From an uncultured Kiritimatiellota bacterium (GTDB lineage: Bacteria > Verrucomicrobiota > Kiritimatiellia > RFP12 > UBA1067), in contig CAKULV010000055.1 in the NCBI GenBank assembly GCA_934667425.1, forward strand, positions 1 through 18,642: a DNA stretch of 18,642 bases. Reading direction: 5' to 3'. Below the pieces are notes generated by a model that did not search any database, had not been told where the DNA came from, and saw only the letters and a program-made list of their open reading frames with translations. Position numbers and translations under genes: made by a program. Shown in pieces: positions 1-8,454 of this stretch (positions are counted from its first letter, which is position 1; the number at the start of each line of letters is the position of its first letter).

Positions 1-100
1 CAGTATTTGACGAACGGGCACGTCTGAATTCTGATCCTTGTTTCAAAAGAGTGTCCACTATTATAACGAACTGCGCCGCGCGACACAGTTATTTTTACGC

Positions 101-129
101 TTGCGGGGCAATCCGCGTTGTGATATAAT
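101..129 (+). promoter_or_regulatory. sigma70-type promoter of tRNA-Gln
   Basis: A -35 box TTGCGG (101-106) and a perfect -10 box TATAAT (124-129) are separated by exactly 17 bp. Transcription would start near 136, about 15 nt before the mature tRNA 5' end, which suits a short RNase P leader. The promoter is read directly from the sequence; its use is inferred. Confidence 0.8.
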
Positions 130-150
130 TCCGCCCGTTTTTGAGCCAAT

Positions 151-221
151 TGCCTCATGGTGTAATGGTAGCACCGCAGATTCTGAATCTGCTTGTTAAG
201 GTTCGAATCCTTATGAGGCAA
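151..221 (+). tRNA. tRNA-Gln (anticodon CTG)
   Basis: The sequence folds as a complete cloverleaf. The acceptor stem is TGCCTCA with TGAGGCA, and the discriminator base is A. The anticodon stem GCAGA/TCTGC carries the loop TTCTGAA, so the anticodon is CTG and reads CAG (glutamine). The T arm has a TAAGG/CCTTA stem around TTCGAAT. CCA is not encoded: the bases after the discriminator are ACC, not CCA. The gene has its own promoter and terminator and converges on the end of the minus-strand mfd gene. Confidence 0.95.
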
Positions 222-231
222 CCATTCGCAA

Positions 232-259
232 GCCGCGCATCTGTGCGGCCTTTTTTTTT
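232..259 (+). terminator. intrinsic terminator of tRNA-Gln
   Basis: The 7-bp stem GCCGCGC/GTGCGGC (one G-U pair) closes a 4-nt ATCT loop at 232-249. One C follows, then nine T at 251-259. It starts 10 nt after the tRNA discriminator base. On the opposite strand the hairpin is not followed by a T run, so it should act only on plus-strand transcription. Confidence 0.9.
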
Positions 260-350
260 GCCTCAAATACTCCGACAGCTCTCCATAACCTCCTACAAAG
301 CAGTGGAGACACCTGCGGACGCGGCAAGCGCGTCAGAGGTTCAGGATTGC

Positions 351-3300
351 CTATTCGGATAAGGCATCGACGATCTTGAAGAGGGACGATATCTTCTGGT
401 CCGGCGTATGCCCATGCAATCGTTCCACAAAGGACGGGTCGCGGCTGCCTTGAAGATAGAATATCGCCTTGACACCCTTCACGTCCAACCGCGCCACGCG
501 CTTTGCCGCACACCTCATCCGGAATTCCGCAAGGCGCACAAGCCGCACCGCGGCAGGAGGCAGCCTTCCATACCTGTCGGCAAGCTCCCGCCTCAACCGC
601 GCAACATCCCTTACGGAGGCGACTTCCGCAAGGCGGCGATGGAAATCCATCCTCTGCGCCTCTTCCTCCACATAGTCGTACGGAAGCGACGCGCCGGAAT
701 CCGGATCGGCAGTGCCGGGCGAGAAGTCTATGAAATCGAGGTTGACGGAAACGTCTATGACATCAGGCACAGCCTCGCCGCGCATCTTCGCTATCGTGCG
801 GCGAAGGAGCTGGCAATACAGCGAAAAGCCTATTGCCGCTATATGCCCGGACTGTTCGCTGCCAAGCAGATTGCCGGCCCCGCGCAGCTCCAGATCGCGA
901 AGGGACAGGTTGTACCCGCTGCCGTTGCCCGAATGCTTGCGCAGGGCATCAAGGCGCTCCCTGGCCTCGGTATCTATCAGGCCTTCGGACGGCAGGAGAA
1001 AGTAGGCGTATCCCTGACGAGCCCCCCGCCCAACGCGTCCGCGCAACTGGTAAAGTTCCGCGATCCCAAAGCAGTCGGCCCGATCTACGATTATCGTGTT
1101 TGCACGGGTGATGTCCAGGCCCGACTCCACGATGGTGGTGCATATGAGCACATCGGTACGTCCTTCCGAAAAACTGCGCATCTTGTCTGCAAGCACCGAG
1201 GTGGGCATCTGCCCGTGGGCAACATCCACCCTTGCATCGGGAAACAGTGATCTGATCCGCCGTTCCGCCCTCGATATGGTGATCACCCTGTTGTGCAGAT
1301 AGTACACCTGCCCGCCACGCGCAAGTTCCCTGGAGATGGCGGACTTCACGGTCGCATCGGAATCGCGCACTATCTTCGTCTCTGTGGCGACGCGCTCACG
1401 TGGAGGCGTCTTCAATACGGACATGTCCCTTGCGCCGGTCATCGACAGATACAGCGTGCGCGGTATGGGAGTCGCGCTCATGGTAAGCACGTCCGCAGTC
1501 GCCCGCAGCCGCTTGAGGTATTCCTTGTGCCGTACGCCGAACCGCTGCTCCTCATCTACGATTATGAGACCAAGGTCATGGAACTGAATCTTCGATGACA
1601 GTAGCGCATGCGTGCCTATGACTATGTCGGCGGCACCGCTCGCAAGACGGGCGCAAGCACCCCTTTTCTCGTCTTCGGACTGGAATCGGCTCATCGCCTC
1701 TATGCGAACCGGCGTCCCCTCGAATCTCGCAAGGAACGTCTCGTAATGCTGCTGGGCGAGGACTGTCGTTGGCGCAAGCAGGGCGGTCTGCTTTCCGTTC
1801 ATGGCGGCGATGAACGCGGCCCTCATCGCGACCTCGGTCTTCCCGTATCCGGCATCGCCGCAAATAAGGCGGTCCATAGGCTTTCGCGAGGCGAGGTCAC
1901 GCTTGACATCCTCAATGGCCTTCTTCTGGTCGGGGGTTTCCTCGTATGGGAATGCAGACTCGAACGCACCTATGCCATCCGCCTCGACATCATACGAGAA
2001 CCCAGGCACGACGGCACGGCGGGCCTGCGTCTCCAGGAGCGCGGCGGCAAGGTCGGCGACAGCCTTTTGCGCATCGGCCTTTTCGCGGATCCATCGGCGC
2101 CCGTCAAGGCGGTGCAGCTTCACCTTCTCGCCCTTTACGCCAACATAGCGGGAAAGGAGATGCGCATGGGCGACCGGGACGTGGAGCTTCGCCCCTTCGG
2201 CGTACTCTATCGTGAACACCTCGCTGCGGACACCGCCTACCTCGACCTCCGTTGACCCGAGGAAGCGCCCTATCCCGTAATCGAGATGCACCACCAGTTC
2301 GCCCGGCTCGATATCCATCGCCGCCGAGATCCGTCCGCCTGAATGCGATGCGGATTTCGCCCTCGCTCCAGCCGCCGAAAGCCGCCCGCGAACCCCCGGC
2401 ACCCTGTCGCTCTTGGCCACAACGACAAGCCCGTCGCATGAGAACCCGCCGCTCAGCCTGTCATCCTCAACGACAAGCGCCCCCTTGCGCCTCTCTGCCG
2501 CCAGATATCCCTTAAGCGCCTCACGAACACGCTCAACGAGCATCGCATCCGTGACGCGCTGCTCCGCGAATCCAGGAAGCGGCGACGACACGAACGGGCA
2601 CGTCGGAACGTTCTGTGGTGCCGGATCGCCGACAAACACCATCCTGAATCCGCTGGACCGGATGACTTCCGCCTCGCCCGGATAGGAATTGTGGTCTATC
2701 GCAAGCACCGCCCCATTCGCAGGTAGGAGCGAAAGCAATGGCATCCGATCGTTTTCCGCACTCTCCACGCCATCTCCATCGTCCACTCCATCGACTGGGA
2801 CGGATACCGGTGCGATCTTCGCGGAATCGACCTTGCTGACGGACATCTGCGTGCCTGGATCGAAATTGCGGATGCTCTCTATCTCGTCGCCGAAGAATTC
2901 CGCCCGTATTGGCTTCTCGGAATCCGGACTCCATACGTCGAGCACGCCACCACGCACTGAAAACTCGCCGGGGGAAGAGACCTCCACCGTTCGCTCGTAG
3001 CCGATCGCGAGCAGCCTCTTCTGGATTGACGCGAACGAGGGGACGTGCGCATTGGCCACTGGCTTCAGACTGAGCGAAATGTCCAATTCCGCCCTGCGGA
3101 CTGCCTCCGAGGACGCCACGGCCCCGGCCAAAGCCACCACCGGCGAAACTATCACGAGAGGATACGGGCGCATCATGTAGGCGCCAAGAACGGCCGACAC
3201 CTTGAGCCGCGCAGCGGTGGAGCATTTGTCATCCTCCATGTCAGGGGGGAACTCCAGGACACGCACTCCCGCTTCGTCCGCTATCGCCTCTATGTCCGCA

Positions 3301-3485
3301 AACAGCGTATCGGCCTCTGGAAGCCCTGCCGTAACCGCAAGCACAACGCCACGGTCGCGAGCGGCCAGCGCCACCGCCGCAAACGCCGCCGCGCTTCCGG
3401 TGAAAGACTGGTAGGCGACAGCGGGCGCCCCGTCCGGAACGCCCGCGTTGAAAGCCTTCGCGAATATGTCGCACCTTTCGGACAC
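351..3485 (-). CDS. mfd: transcription-repair coupling factor Mfd
   Basis: Mfd is a DNA translocase that removes RNA polymerase stalled at lesions and recruits UvrA through a UvrB-like N-terminal region. The 1044-residue product shows that layout: UvrB-like N-terminus (about 20-330, with a TGSAAA segment near 29), RNA-polymerase-interacting domain (about 388-455, HLDYGIGRFLG), helicase lobe 1 with Walker A GDAGYGKT (543-550) and DEEQ (644-647), lobe 2 with RGRVGR (815-820), then a C-terminal TRCF domain. It is about 100 residues shorter than E. coli Mfd. The start is GTG (3483-3485) with a modest AGGTG Shine-Dalgarno 7 nt upstream; no better in-frame start lies between it and the rfbB stop, 22 nt upstream. 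It is the last gene of the polysaccharide block. The stop is TAG, and no intrinsic terminator follows on this strand. Confidence 0.96.
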   Translation of the reverse strand: MSERCDIFAKAFNAGVPDGAPAVAYQSFTGSAAAFAAVALAARDRGVVLAVTAGLPEADTLFADIEAIADEAGVRVLEFPPDMEDDKCSTAARLKVSAVLGAYMMRPYPLVIVSPVVALAGAVASSEAVRRAELDISLSLKPVANAHVPSFASIQKRLLAIGYERTVEVSSPGEFSVRGGVLDVWSPDSEKPIRAEFFGDEIESIRNFDPGTQMSVSKVDSAKIAPVSVPVDGVDDGDGVESAENDRMPLLSLLPANGAVLAIDHNSYPGEAEVIRSSGFRMVFVGDPAPQNVPTCPFVSSPLPGFAEQRVTDAMLVERVREALKGYLAAERRKGALVVEDDRLSGGFSCDGLVVVAKSDRVPGVRGRLSAAGARAKSASHSGGRISAAMDIEPGELVVHLDYGIGRFLGSTEVEVGGVRSEVFTIEYAEGAKLHVPVAHAHLLSRYVGVKGEKVKLHRLDGRRWIREKADAQKAVADLAAALLETQARRAVVPGFSYDVEADGIGAFESAFPYEETPDQKKAIEDVKRDLASRKPMDRLICGDAGYGKTEVAMRAAFIAAMNGKQTALLAPTTVLAQQHYETFLARFEGTPVRIEAMSRFQSEDEKRGACARLASGAADIVIGTHALLSSKIQFHDLGLIIVDEEQRFGVRHKEYLKRLRATADVLTMSATPIPRTLYLSMTGARDMSVLKTPPRERVATETKIVRDSDATVKSAISRELARGGQVYYLHNRVITISRAERRIRSLFPDARVDVAHGQMPTSVLADKMRSFSEGRTDVLICTTIVESGLDITRANTIIVDRADCFGIAELYQLRGRVGRGARQGYAYFLLPSEGLIDTEARERLDALRKHSGNGSGYNLSLRDLELRGAGNLLGSEQSGHIAAIGFSLYCQLLRRTIAKMRGEAVPDVIDVSVNLDFIDFSPGTADPDSGASLPYDYVEEEAQRMDFHRRLAEVASVRDVARLRRELADRYGRLPPAAVRLVRLAEFRMRCAAKRVARLDVKGVKAIFYLQGSRDPSFVERLHGHTPDQKISSLFKIVDALSE

Positions 3486-3507
3486 GGCGCCACACCTGCC
3501 TCGGGTT

Positions 3508-4665
3508 TTATGTCCGTGCGCCTACGCCAAGCCGCTCGCCGTTATACCGTTTCTCGCGGATTGGACGCCACCACCACTCATTGTCGAGATACCATTGCAC
3601 GGTCTTCCGGATTCCCGTGTCGAAAGTCTCCTTAGGCGACCATCCCAGGTCTCTCGTCAGCTTAGTCGGATCTATCGCATAGCGGCGGTCATGGCCAGGC
3701 CGATCCGCAACGTGCGTTATGAGTTCTTCATATTTCCCGGAACTGCGGGGACGAAGTCCGTCCAAAGTGGAACACACCATCTTGACGACCTCGATGTTGG
3801 TGCGCTCGTTGTGTCCGCCAACGTTGTACGTTTCGCCGGGAACGCCCTTTTCATTCACGAGCAGAAGCGCCGACACATGGTCATCCACATGAAGCCAATC
3901 ACGCACGTTCGCGCCGTTCCCATAAACCGGAATGGGCCTGCCTTCAAGACAATTCAGTATCGTGAGCGGAATCAGCTTCTCGGGGAAATGGTATGGCCCG
4001 TAATTGTTCGAGCAGTTGGTTATGAGCGTAGGCAATCCGTAGGTGTCGTGCCAGGCGCGAACAAGATGGTCTGACGCCGCCTTGGACGCCGAGTACGGGG
4101 AATGCGGGTCATACGGGGTGGACTCGGTGAAGAACCCGGTCTCTCCGAGCGAACCATACACCTCGTCGGTCGATATGTGCTGGAAGCGGAAGCCGCCCCT
4201 GGAGGCAAACGATTCGCCGCCGGATGCCGGAGCGTCAGGCAGACGCCTCCAATACGCAAGCGCAACCTGAAGGAGCGTCGCCGTGCCAGTCACATTCGTG
4301 CGGATGAACTCGCCGGGGCCGTCAATCGACCTGTCCACATGCGATTCCGCCGCAAGATGGAACACCGTGTCCGGCTGGAACACATCGAACGCCGCAGTCA
4401 TGGCATCCATGTCGCATATGTCGGCCTGAAGGAACTGGCATCGCGGCAGATTGAAATTGCCCGTGGGGCCAATCTCGTCACACATGGCATCAGGGGCCGC
4501 CCATGGCTGTACGCCGACTTCCTTCAGGGACTCAAGGCCGCCCGCATACGTGAGCTTGTCTATCACAAGCACCGTCGCATCAGTGTCGCGCACAAGACAC
4601 CTCACGAGCGCAGACCCGATGAAGCCGGCGCCGCCCGTTACAATGCAACGCTTCGAATACCGCAT
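3508..4665 (-). CDS. rfbB: dTDP-glucose 4,6-dehydratase
   Basis: This enzyme converts dTDP-glucose to dTDP-4-keto-6-deoxyglucose, the branch point to rhamnose and other deoxysugars. The 385-residue protein is an extended short-chain dehydrogenase. It has the NAD-binding motif GGAGFIG (11-17), the catalytic triplet Thr166-Asp167-Glu168 in STDEVYG, and Tyr191/Lys195 in YSASK. The segment NCSNNYGPYHFPEKLIP (217-233) is a strong family signature. It is longer than the usual 340-360 residues because of insertions near 51-73 and 140-158. The start ATG lies 3 nt after the stop of the upstream kinase gene, whose last codons supply the ribosome site GAGGAA (4672-4677). The partner genes rfbA, rfbC and rfbD are absent from the window, so the final sugar cannot be told. 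Confidence 0.95.
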   Translation of the reverse strand: MRYSKRCIVTGGAGFIGSALVRCLVRDTDATVLVIDKLTYAGGLESLKEVGVQPWAAPDAMCDEIGPTGNFNLPRCQFLQADICDMDAMTAAFDVFQPDTVFHLAAESHVDRSIDGPGEFIRTNVTGTATLLQVALAYWRRLPDAPASGGESFASRGGFRFQHISTDEVYGSLGETGFFTESTPYDPHSPYSASKAASDHLVRAWHDTYGLPTLITNCSNNYGPYHFPEKLIPLTILNCLEGRPIPVYGNGANVRDWLHVDDHVSALLLVNEKGVPGETYNVGGHNERTNIEVVKMVCSTLDGLRPRSSGKYEELITHVADRPGHDRRYAIDPTKLTRDLGWSPKETFDTGIRKTVQWYLDNEWWWRPIREKRYNGERLGVGART

Positions 4666-4668
4666 GGG

Positions 4669-7002
4669 CTATTCCTCGTCCGTAACCGTCTTGGACGCCT
4701 CCGCAGAGACGGCGGCCGCCTTAGCCTCCGGCTTGTAGCCGTAGCTGTACCCGCCATAGCCATAACTGTAATGTCCGTGCATCGAGAATGCGCCGTCCAT
4801 CTGGTTGGTCTCCACATCGTTCACGATCACGCCAAGGACAGTCGCGCCCGCCTCCGCGAGGTTCCGCACTGCAGACTGGATTGGGCGGAAGTGGGTGCGA
4901 TCAGGGCAGCACACGACCATCACGCCATCCACCATGGACGCAAGCGTCACAACATCGCCCACGATGCCGAACGGAGGCGAGTCGATGATTACGCGGTCGT
5001 AATTCTCACGTGCCCATGCAAAGAATTCCGAGACTATGCTAGACCCCATGATCGATGCCGGATCAACCCCTTCTGGCTTGAGCGATGCGATCACATCGAG
5101 GTTCTCGATGCCAGACCTGTTAACGAGTTCGGAGAAGTTGCATTTGCCGCCCCGCTGCAAGGTGTGCGAAAACGAGTGTCCAACGTCAAGATCCGTCAGT
5201 CCAAACACCTTGGCGAGACGCGGGCGGCGCAAGTCGAAATCGACCAGCAGCGTCTTGCGGTGCGCCTGCGCATTGGATATCGCGAGGGAACAGCTTGTGA
5301 TGGATTTTCCTTCGGCAGGCTGGGTCGACATCACAAGCAACACCTTGTTCATTTCAGCGTATCTCGGAGAATCCAGCAGGTTGCGGAGCCCGGCGACAGC
5401 CTCGGCGAACTGGGAGTACTTGTTCTCGGCGACAAACTTCGCGACATCTTCGCGCTTCTTGCGCCGCACATGCGGCAACACGGCCAAGACCTTCAGGGAC
5501 AGGCGGGTCTCTATGTCGGATATGGAGATGACGGTATCCTCAAGGTGATCCAACACCAGCACGAACAGGAACCCAAGGGCGAGGGAGCCAATGATTCCGG
5601 CGGCGAAGATCACAATGGGGTTGGGAAGCACCGGCTTGGACGGGACGCCCGCGATGCGGCCTACTCGGACGATCTCATTGTTCGCCTCGGCGGCGATCCT
5701 CGCGGTGTTCTCGTCCTGCTGGAGCTGCTTCAGGAGAAGCGACGATATCTCCTTCTCGCTCTCGATCTGGGCGAGGCCCGATTCCGCCGAGATTATCTTC
5801 TGGTCTATCTCCGCGAGCGTGGCGGTGAGCCTGTCGCGGCTTTTCCTGTGCACCGCAAGCTGGTTGCGGAACGACGCCAGGTTGCCGTGCGCCGTGGCGA
5901 GGGCGCGCGAGACGGACTCCGTGAACTGCTGCTTGAGTATGTCGAGATTCTTCTGCTTGATGCGCACATCGGGATGGCTGGTCGTAAAGGACGTAAGCAG
6001 GGAATTGAGCTCCAGTCTGCATTTCTGGAGATCCGTGTATGCCTGGCCGATTTCCGAAGAACGCGGAACTGCCGACGGAAGGGCCCCGAAGTCCTCCGGG
6101 GTTTCCTGCGCCGCCTCAAGCACCTTTTCCCACTCGGTCGCGCTTGTCACCTCCGACTCAAGCTCGAGCACATCGGCAGTGACCTTCTGGAGCGACTGCT
6201 GCACGATCTCGCGCTCGCTCTTCAGGTTGTCCACCTTGTGCGTCTTGCGGAAGTTGAGCAGCGCCTCCGACACCCTCTCGTCAACGCTGCGCTGCTTCTT
6301 CACCTGGTCGCTGATCTGTGCCACGGCCTTGTCGCAGCGAAGCCTGTTCTCCTCGTCAGTGAAGCTCTCGATCGCCTCCGCATAGGAATTCGCCAGATCG
6401 GCGGCAAGCTGGGCCGATCCAGACCGAACCGCAATCGTGATGAGCCTTGAACGGCGCACAAGCTCCAGCTCCGACTCGGCGAGTGTTTCCAGGAGTTCCT
6501 CGTCGGAAACGGTGGATGCGGGATGGTTTGCCCGATACTGCTGCATTATCTTCGTTATCAGCTTTTCGGAGCGCCAATCGGAGAGCCGCGTGTTGAAGAC
6601 CTCTTCGTAGGTATTGCCGTAGTCTATCTCCGTGATCTGCCCGAGGGCGCCAGGAGCCGATGTCTTGGGGCTGCGCATCTGCATCGTAAACTCGGACTTC
6701 GCCTCGTATATTGTCGGGGAGATGCGGTAGACCGCAAATGAGGCCACCAGGCCCACGAGAAGAAACACAAGGACGGTAATCCACCTTTGCGATATGACGC
6801 GCAGCACACGTGCCGGCGTTATCGTCCCGACAAGCGAATTGGGATCCTGCGATGGATCGTCGCAGCCGTACGCAGGTCGCCCATAATTTCCGCCGCCGTA
6901 ATAGTACGGAGCATTGCCGGAAACGCCATAGTAGATGGGCGATTTCTTCGCCGATCCCGAATATATCGGCTTTCCGCCGTACTTAAGGTTGTCTGATGCC
7001 AT
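4669..7002 (-). CDS. Wzc-like polysaccharide co-polymerase and tyrosine autokinase
   Basis: Proteins of this type sit in the inner membrane, control polymer length and export, and cycle through tyrosine autophosphorylation. The 777-residue protein has a Wzz region with TM1 (about 74-92), a long periplasmic coiled coil (about 220-440), a proline-rich stretch before TM2 (VPSKPVLPNP, 453-462), TM2 (about 463-485) and a cytoplasmic BY-kinase domain. The kinase has Walker A QPAEGKS (561-567), Walker A' LLVDFD (585-590) and Walker B VIIDSPP (671-677). The C-terminal tail holds six tyrosines at 745-756, the expected phosphorylation cluster. Unusually, the N-terminus before TM1 is also tyrosine-rich (nine Tyr in residues 8-45). 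The start ATG has AGGGGA (7009-7014) 6 nt upstream and lies 3 nt after the wzy-like stop codon. Confidence 0.93.
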   Translation of the reverse strand: MASDNLKYGGKPIYSGSAKKSPIYYGVSGNAPYYYGGGNYGRPAYGCDDPSQDPNSLVGTITPARVLRVISQRWITVLVFLLVGLVASFAVYRISPTIYEAKSEFTMQMRSPKTSAPGALGQITEIDYGNTYEEVFNTRLSDWRSEKLITKIMQQYRANHPASTVSDEELLETLAESELELVRRSRLITIAVRSGSAQLAADLANSYAEAIESFTDEENRLRCDKAVAQISDQVKKQRSVDERVSEALLNFRKTHKVDNLKSEREIVQQSLQKVTADVLELESEVTSATEWEKVLEAAQETPEDFGALPSAVPRSSEIGQAYTDLQKCRLELNSLLTSFTTSHPDVRIKQKNLDILKQQFTESVSRALATAHGNLASFRNQLAVHRKSRDRLTATLAEIDQKIISAESGLAQIESEKEISSLLLKQLQQDENTARIAAEANNEIVRVGRIAGVPSKPVLPNPIVIFAAGIIGSLALGFLFVLVLDHLEDTVISISDIETRLSLKVLAVLPHVRRKKREDVAKFVAENKYSQFAEAVAGLRNLLDSPRYAEMNKVLLVMSTQPAEGKSITSCSLAISNAQAHRKTLLVDFDLRRPRLAKVFGLTDLDVGHSFSHTLQRGGKCNFSELVNRSGIENLDVIASLKPEGVDPASIMGSSIVSEFFAWARENYDRVIIDSPPFGIVGDVVTLASMVDGVMVVCCPDRTHFRPIQSAVRNLAEAGATVLGVIVNDVETNQMDGAFSMHGHYSYGYGGYSYGYKPEAKAAAVSAEASKTVTDEE

Positions 7003-7005
7003 CTG

Positions 7006-8448
7006 TCATCCCCTATTATCGTCTTTGTCGACCGCCGTGCGCCTACGTCTCGGAAAGGAAGCCGCCGACAGCGACATGGCCACGGTAACGCATACGAACA
7101 GCGGCGCAAGCGGGCCCCCAACGGAGAACCATGCGTCCACGGCGGCAAGCGCAAGCACAACCGGACCTATCCAAACTACAGTAGGCATATCCAGCATAAC
7201 GGTTCTACCTTCATCCAGCCCCCCATGCCACTTGATCGCCCCTATCAGACGCGCCCCCCAGAACCAGAGCAGGAAACCTATCCACAAGGCCCACATCAAG
7301 GCTCCGACAATCCCTCGCTCCGCAATGAGCGTAAAGTAGAGGTTCGAGCCGTCCTTCGGCTCCGGCGGCAGAACCATCCACTCCTCTTCGACCACGTTAA
7401 ACGGGGTCTGCAGAGGGAATCCCCCTATGCCAACTCCCGACCAGGGTTCGGTTAGCCACATGGACTTCGATATGCGGCGCAGCGCCGCATTTCTGTCCGC
7501 AAGCGCGACGGGAAACGCCTTCTCAATGGAAAGCCCCTCGCCCTTTGAGCGCTGTATGTCCTTGTTCGGCGAAACCATCACGGCAAACGTGGCGATGACC
7601 ACGCCAAAGAAGAACATCGCTAAAGCCCTCGCCATCGCGGCTGTGGATGTTCTCTGGTTCGCGAACGCAAAGGAAACCACGGCCACAAGCAGCGCAACGC
7701 CAAGATAGGACAAGGAGAGGATGGCTGGCAGAAACACGTATGTTCCCACGATGTTGCCGGCGACAGACCAGGCAAACACGAGTCGGGCCTTGGTCAGACC
7801 ACGTTCCTCGGCCTCTACGCCGCACGCGATCGCGACAAGCAGGAACAGCGCGTACAACGTGCCTGGAAACGATTCTGCGCCAAATGACGCCGTCGCAGCC
7901 GCTCCAAACGGCTCCATCCCCAACCCGGCGCAAATGGCTGCCGCCATGCCGCCTACGGCCGTTATCGCGGAAGAGAAGACGCCGAACCAAACCCTTGCGT
8001 TTCTGCCGAGCGAATGTTTCACGCCGATGACGACGACGGACATCACTACAACCGCCGCGAAAGGAAGGAACGCAGCATCGCCGGCAGAGGCGGGCAGAAG
8101 CGGCAGAAGCGGCCCGCGGACGGCCCACACGGACGCCTCTGCGTCAAATGCGAGCTTAAGCCCGGAATTGAGCCACCGAACCCAGCAGAACAGCACGGCA
8201 AAGGAAAGAAACCACGCAAACGGATCCCGCAGGATTCCGTTCAACACACGCCGCCTCGCAATCGAGACGGTCTCTCCAGAAAAGACGGATGGTTCCATGA
8301 CGATCCAAAGCGCGGCATACAAGGATAGCCAAAGCGATATGCACCCAAGCAAGTGCGCTGAAACAAATTGCGACATCGCCACCGGCAAGCCGGCGGCGAT
8401 CGCTAAATGGGTCGCTAACCCATATTTTGACACACTCTGATTGAGCAT
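7006..8448 (-). CDS. O-antigen ligase / Wzy-type polymerase family membrane protein
   Basis: The 480-residue protein is very hydrophobic, with about ten or more predicted membrane segments. The segment with WSGVGIGGF (336-344), a periplasmic stretch, and NLYFTLIAERGIVGALMW (369-386) match the Wzy_C/WaaL pattern: a glycine-rich loop, then an asparagine-led helix containing Glu-Arg-Gly. Such enzymes move lipid-linked glycan either to another repeat unit (polymerase) or to lipid A core (ligase), acting on the periplasmic face. In this cluster, next to a Wzc-like co-polymerase and an OPX protein, polymerase is the better guess. The start ATG lies 6 nt after tandem stop codons TGA-TAG of the barrel gene. 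Its Shine-Dalgarno is poorly placed (AGGG one base upstream), so coupling to upstream translation is likely. Confidence 0.85.
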   Translation of the reverse strand: MLNQSVSKYGLATHLAIAAGLPVAMSQFVSAHLLGCISLWLSLYAALWIVMEPSVFSGETVSIARRRVLNGILRDPFAWFLSFAVLFCWVRWLNSGLKLAFDAEASVWAVRGPLLPLLPASAGDAAFLPFAAVVVMSVVVIGVKHSLGRNARVWFGVFSSAITAVGGMAAAICAGLGMEPFGAAATASFGAESFPGTLYALFLLVAIACGVEAEERGLTKARLVFAWSVAGNIVGTYVFLPAILSLSYLGVALLVAVVSFAFANQRTSTAAMARALAMFFFGVVIATFAVMVSPNKDIQRSKGEGLSIEKAFPVALADRNAALRRISKSMWLTEPWSGVGIGGFPLQTPFNVVEEEWMVLPPEPKDGSNLYFTLIAERGIVGALMWALWIGFLLWFWGARLIGAIKWHGGLDEGRTVMLDMPTVVWIGPVVLALAAVDAWFSVGGPLAPLFVCVTVAMSLSAASFPRRRRTAVDKDDNRG

Positions 8449-8454
8449 ACCCTA

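Noticed and set aside
60..65. TATAAT on the minus strand, a possible divergent promoter reading out of the left edge.
   Set aside because: No acceptable -35 box or extended -10 is present, and no gene start is visible before the window edge.
263..294. Minus-strand AGGAGG (289-294) followed by ATG (284-286) and a seven-codon reading frame downstream of mfd.
   Set aside because: The spacer is only 2 nt and the peptide would be 7 residues, with no promoter of its own. Most likely chance.
318..334. 6-bp perfect hairpin (GACGCG/CGCGTC) just after the mfd stop codon, as a terminator for the minus-strand operon.
   Set aside because: No T run follows on the minus strand, so it is not a standard intrinsic terminator; the end of this operon remains undefined.
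10..2604. A 15-nt identical string (ACGAACGGGCACGTC) at 10-24 and again inside mfd at 2590-2604.
   Set aside because: One such match is plausible by chance in a GC-rich window of this size, and the second copy is coding.
4102..6450. Very long plus-strand open frame (782 codons) opposite rfbB and the Wzc-like gene; similar long frames at 13431-16088 and 17113-18276.
   Set aside because: These are antisense shadows of strongly recognisable minus-strand genes. Their translations are rich in His/Arg, have no domain signature and lack ribosome sites.
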